From Candidatus Krumholzibacteriia bacterium (lineage in GTDB: Bacteria; Krumholzibacteriota; Krumholzibacteriia; LZORAL124-64-63), in contig DAOVTU010000084.1 in NCBI GenBank assembly GCA_030632925.1, forward strand, positions 1 through 8,851: a DNA stretch of 8,851 nucleotides, written 5' to 3'. This document shows, piece after piece, positions 6,867-8,851 of the stretch (positions are counted from its first letter, which is position 1; every line of letters starts with the position of its first letter). The position numbers and the translations under genes are program-made. A model generated the notes under the pieces. The model was not told the DNA's origin. It saw only the letters and a program-made list of their open reading frames with translations, and ran no database searches.

Positions 6867-6982
6867 GAAACTCTCCTCATTAAAAAGTATGGGAATCGGC
6901 GGCAACGGCAGTGAACACCGCGCCGCGGGACGAAACTCGCCCCCCCAAAATGGTGTGCGATCAGGGATTGGTCAACTTTGGG
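6867..6982 (-). other. Intergenic gap between tgt and yajC, possible internal promoter region
   Basis: This 116-nt stretch is the largest gap between genes that are both in the window. On the minus strand it begins AT-rich, carries a run of seven G (C7 on the plus strand, 6940-6946), then a very GC-rich part, and ends in an AT-rich leader ATACTTTTTAATGAG before yajC. A poor promoter-like pair exists (TTCACT, 18-nt spacer, CATACT), each box matching the sigma-70 consensus at only 4 of 6 positions. I see no stem followed by a T-run, so no convincing intrinsic terminator for tgt. The gap would suit an internal promoter for the yajC-rpe part, but the evidence is weak. Confidence 0.25.
6873..6878 (-). 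promoter_or_regulatory. Strong ribosome binding site deciding the yajC start
   Basis: GAGGAG on the minus strand lies 6 nt before ATG 6866. It favours this start over an in-frame ATG 13 codons further upstream (at 6905), which has no comparable site and would add a non-conserved extension. Confidence 0.8.
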
Positions 6983-8191
6983 CTACTTCGGCCGGTGGCC
7001 TTTTGGCTTCGTACTGCGCGCAGCGGCCAAACGGGCCTCTTCCCCGGCCTCCCAGCGTCCAATTGCCGCGGCCGCATATACCGGATACCGGTCCTGGCGG
7101 ATGGCCAGGCGGATTTCGGCCATTAACTCTTGGTAATAATGCAAATTGTGGATCGTGGCCAAGGTCGGGCCAAGAATTTCATGGGCCTGGAACAAATGCC
7201 GGATGTAGGCCCGGCTGTGGCGGGCGCACACGGGGCAGCCACACTCATCATCGATGGGCCGGCTGTCCTCGGCATAAGTCTGGTTCTTGATCACCAGGCG
7301 GCCGTCGCGGGTCAGGACCGTGCCCGTGCGGGCCATCCGGGTCGGCAGCACGCAGTCGAACATGTCGACACCCATTTCCACGCTGGCCAGGATGTCGTTG
7401 GGGAAGCCGACGCCCATCAGGTAGCGGGGTTTGTCGTTGGGCAATAGTCCCGCTGCCAGATCAGTCACCTCGCGCATGGCGCTGACCGGCTCGCCCACCG
7501 ACAGGCCACCGATGGCATAGCCCGGCAAATCCAACTCCACGATTTCGGCCGCAGACTTGCGCCGCAGGGTTTCGTCCACCCCGCCCTGCATGATGCCGAA
7601 CAGAACACGCTCCCAGCCTTCACGCATTTCGCGCCCACCAAAGACATCCTTGCAGCGATTCAACCAGCGGGTGGTGCGCTCGACGGCCCGGGCCACTTCG
7701 GCCGGGTCCGCGCCATAGGCCGCGCACTGGTCAAAGGCCATGACGATGTCCGAACCGAGGGCCAGCTGGATTTCCATGCTCAGTTCAGGATTGAAGAAAT
7801 GCTTGCTGCCGTCCAGATGGCTGCGGAATTCGACGCCGTCTTCGGTGATCTTGTTCAGTTCGTTGAGAGAGAACACCTGGAAGCCCGCGCTGTCGGTCAA
7901 CAGCACGCCGTCCCAGCCCTCGAACTTGTGCAACCCGCCGAAGCGGCCCACCAGTTCGTGCCCTGGGCGCAGGTACAGGTGGTAGGTATTGCCCAGAATC
8001 AGTCGTGCGCCTGTATCCCAGACCTGCTCAAAGGTGACGGCCTTGACCGACCCCACGGTGCCGACGGGCATGAAGACCGGCGTCTCGACCACGCCGTGTC
8101 CGGTGGTCAGGGTGCCGGTGCGCGCGCGGCAGTTTCCGGCCGCATGGTCGACGGTGAAGGAAAAAGGCGTGTCCAGTTTGTGCTCGCTCAC
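6983..8191 (-). CDS. tgt: Queuine/preQ1 tRNA-ribosyltransferase (tRNA-guanine transglycosylase)
   Basis: Tgt swaps guanine-34 for preQ1 in tRNAs with GUN anticodons, the step before QueA. The product is 402 aa; bacterial members are usually about 370-390, and the surplus is mainly a basic tail ending KPKGHRPK. Key residues line up with the well-studied Zymomonas mobilis enzyme (Zm, numbering from memory): Asp100 in the signature TDSAGFQVFSL (Zm D102), Asp154 in IVMAFDQC (Zm D156), Gln202 in GIMQGG, GYAIGGLSVGEP at 224-235, the nucleophile Asp279 in MFDCVLPTR (Zm D280), and the zinc ligands Cys317, Cys319, Cys322 (CGCPVC) and His348 (TIHNL). Two departures stand out: the signature normally reads DSGGFQ but here is DSAGFQ (Ala102), and the usual DEC after the second aspartate is DQC. 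The start is GTG at 8191, overlapping the queA stop, chosen because GGAG lies 5 nt upstream and the N-terminus FSFTV..GNCRARTGTL fits the family. Confidence 0.97.
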   Translation of the reverse strand: MSEHKLDTPFSFTVDHAAGNCRARTGTLTTGHGVVETPVFMPVGTVGSVKAVTFEQVWDTGARLILGNTYHLYLRPGHELVGRFGGLHKFEGWDGVLLTDSAGFQVFSLNELNKITEDGVEFRSHLDGSKHFFNPELSMEIQLALGSDIVMAFDQCAAYGADPAEVARAVERTTRWLNRCKDVFGGREMREGWERVLFGIMQGGVDETLRRKSAAEIVELDLPGYAIGGLSVGEPVSAMREVTDLAAGLLPNDKPRYLMGVGFPNDILASVEMGVDMFDCVLPTRMARTGTVLTRDGRLVIKNQTYAEDSRPIDDECGCPVCARHSRAYIRHLFQAHEILGPTLATIHNLHYYQELMAEIRLAIRQDRYPVYAAAAIGRWEAGEEARLAAARSTKPKGHRPK

Positions 8192-8851
8192 GATTGCTCC
8201 GGTCCGGGTTGGTCGGCGCTGCTTTTCATTCCCGGCAGGATGAGCATGCAGTCGCCATAGCTGTAGAAGCGCATTTCGGTTTGCACCGCTTCGGTGTAGA
8301 CCTCGCGCCAGATATTTTCGCCCATCAACGAGGCCACCAGCATGAGCAAAGACGAACCCGGCAGATGGAAATTTGTCAGCAGGCCATCAGCCGCGCTGAC
8401 CTTGTCAGGTGGGCTGATGAAGAGCCGGGTTTCTCCCGCCACTTCCCAGTGCCCACTCACAAGGTGGGCCTCGCCGGTGAAAGACGGATCAGGGTCGCCG
8501 GCAGTGGCACCAAATCGGCGGGTATCCAGCCCTTCACTGTTCAAACCCAGTCGCTGAACTGATTCCAATACTCTCAGGGCCGTGGTTCCCACCGCAATGA
8601 CGCGTCCGCCGGCCGCACGGGTGGCTGCCATCTCGCGACTGGTCTCGGCCGGCAACCGGAAAAATTCCCGATGCAGACGCCGCGCCGCGATTTGATCTTC
8701 ACTGGGCGGTTTAAAAGTTCCCGGCCCCACGTGCAGGCTCACGCGACTCAACTTCACCCCCGCAGCCTGCAATTTTTTGAGGGTCTCATCCGAGAAGTGC
8801 AGACCCGCCGTGGGTGCGGCCACCGACCCCGCTCCCGAAGCATCGGCCTGG
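8188..8851 (-). CDS. queA: S-adenosylmethionine:tRNA ribosyltransferase-isomerase, C-terminal part (5' end outside window)
   Basis: QueA transfers and rearranges the ribosyl moiety of S-adenosylmethionine onto preQ1-modified tRNA, giving epoxyqueuosine at the wobble position of GUN-anticodon tRNAs, in the cytoplasm. About 220 C-terminal residues are visible of a usual length near 340-350. The reading frame stays open to the right edge, and the residues before GTG 8823 (QADASGAGS) match the family segment preceding the signature VAAPTAGLHF, so that GTG is an internal valine and not the start. Other family blocks follow in order: SLHVGPGTF, VIAVGTTALRVLES, a TRLFISPP segment, LTNFHLPGSSLLMLV and FYSYGDCMLIL. 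The TGA stop overlaps the GTG start of tgt by 4 nt, so the two enzymes of consecutive queuosine steps are probably translationally coupled. No frameshift or missing block is seen in the visible part. The family assignment is very secure. Confidence 0.97.
   Translation of the reverse strand, partial: QADASGAGSVAAPTAGLHFSDETLKKLQAAGVKLSRVSLHVGPGTFKPPSEDQIAARRLHREFFRLPAETSREMAATRAAGGRVIAVGTTALRVLESVQRLGLNSEGLDTRRFGATAGDPDPSFTGEAHLVSGHWEVAGETRLFISPPDKVSAADGLLTNFHLPGSSLLMLVASLMGENIWREVYTEAVQTEMRFYSYGDCMLILPGMKSSADQPGPEQS
8192..8200 (-). promoter_or_regulatory. Ribosome binding site deciding the GTG start of tgt
   Basis: On the minus strand GGAG (8197-8200) sits 5 nt before GTG 8191, inside the last codons of queA. 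It supports the GTG that overlaps the queA stop codon as the true tgt start and suggests coupled translation of the two genes. Confidence 0.6.

Noticed and set aside
6867..6905. Upstream ATG at 6905 for yajC
   Set aside because: It would add 13 non-conserved residues and lacks a ribosome binding site, whereas ATG 6866 has GAGGAG at ideal spacing.
8821..8823. GTG 8823 as the start of queA
   Set aside because: The codon is the valine of the SVAAPTAGLHF family motif, and the frame continues to the window edge with matching residues, so queA is simply cut by the edge.
1..8851. Search for a previously undescribed multi-gene system, CRISPR array, insertion sequence, tRNA or toxin-antitoxin pair
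   Set aside because: Seven of the eight complete genes plus the partial queA belong to known families, nearly all housekeeping. I saw no direct-repeat array, transposase, terminal inverted repeats or tRNA-like fold in the short gaps.

Overview
The window is a compact, GC-rich (clearly above 55% by eye) bacterial segment in which every gene I can support lies on the minus strand, so it reads from position 8851 down to 1. In transcription order the genes are: queA (cut by the right edge), tgt, yajC, def, fmt, rsmB, a kinase-less PASTA-repeat membrane protein, rpe, and a large polytopic membrane protein that resembles the GT-C glycosyltransferase superfamily. The last 192 bases may hold a new promoter and the first codons of a further gene. 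The long plus-strand reading frames are antisense shadows produced by the skewed codon usage.

Region 6546-8851 is the queuosine/translocase block. Tgt exchanges guanine for the preQ1 base in tRNA, QueA converts that base to epoxyqueuosine, and YajC is the small accessory subunit of the Sec translocon. In many bacteria this block continues into secD-secF; here it runs instead into def. Region 3664-6540 is the translation-initiation and rRNA block: Fmt formylates initiator Met-tRNA, Def removes the formyl group from nascent proteins, and RsmB methylates 16S rRNA. Region 2272-3646 holds a PASTA-only membrane protein and ribulose-phosphate 3-epimerase. Together def-fmt-rsmB-PASTA-rpe looks like a shortened form of the Firmicutes order def-fmt-rsmB-(rlmN)-stp-prkC-rsgA-rpe, with the phosphatase, the kinase domain and the GTPase absent.

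Genes are packed with 4-nt overlaps (queA/tgt, fmt/rsmB), a 26-nt overlap (PASTA/rpe) or gaps of 5-34 nt. Only the tgt-yajC gap (116 nt) and the left end (192 nt) leave room for independent signals. Three (tgt, def, PASTA) of the eight genes whose start lies in the window use GTG and one (rpe) uses TTG. The most likely arrangement is one long housekeeping operon whose promoter lies beyond the right edge, possibly with an internal promoter before yajC.

The organism cannot be named from this window. The GC-rich composition, the queA-tgt-yajC block and a kinase-free PASTA protein beside rsmB and rpe would fit a Gram-negative-type lineage such as Acidobacteriota, a deltaproteobacterial group or a member of the FCB assemblage; this is inference. 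I found no mobile element, CRISPR array, tRNA, rRNA or defence system, and I do not see a wholly new multi-gene system. The points most worth following up are the orphan PASTA protein, the joined synteny blocks, the GT-C-like protein with a C-terminal beta-rich module, and a substitution in the Tgt active-site signature.
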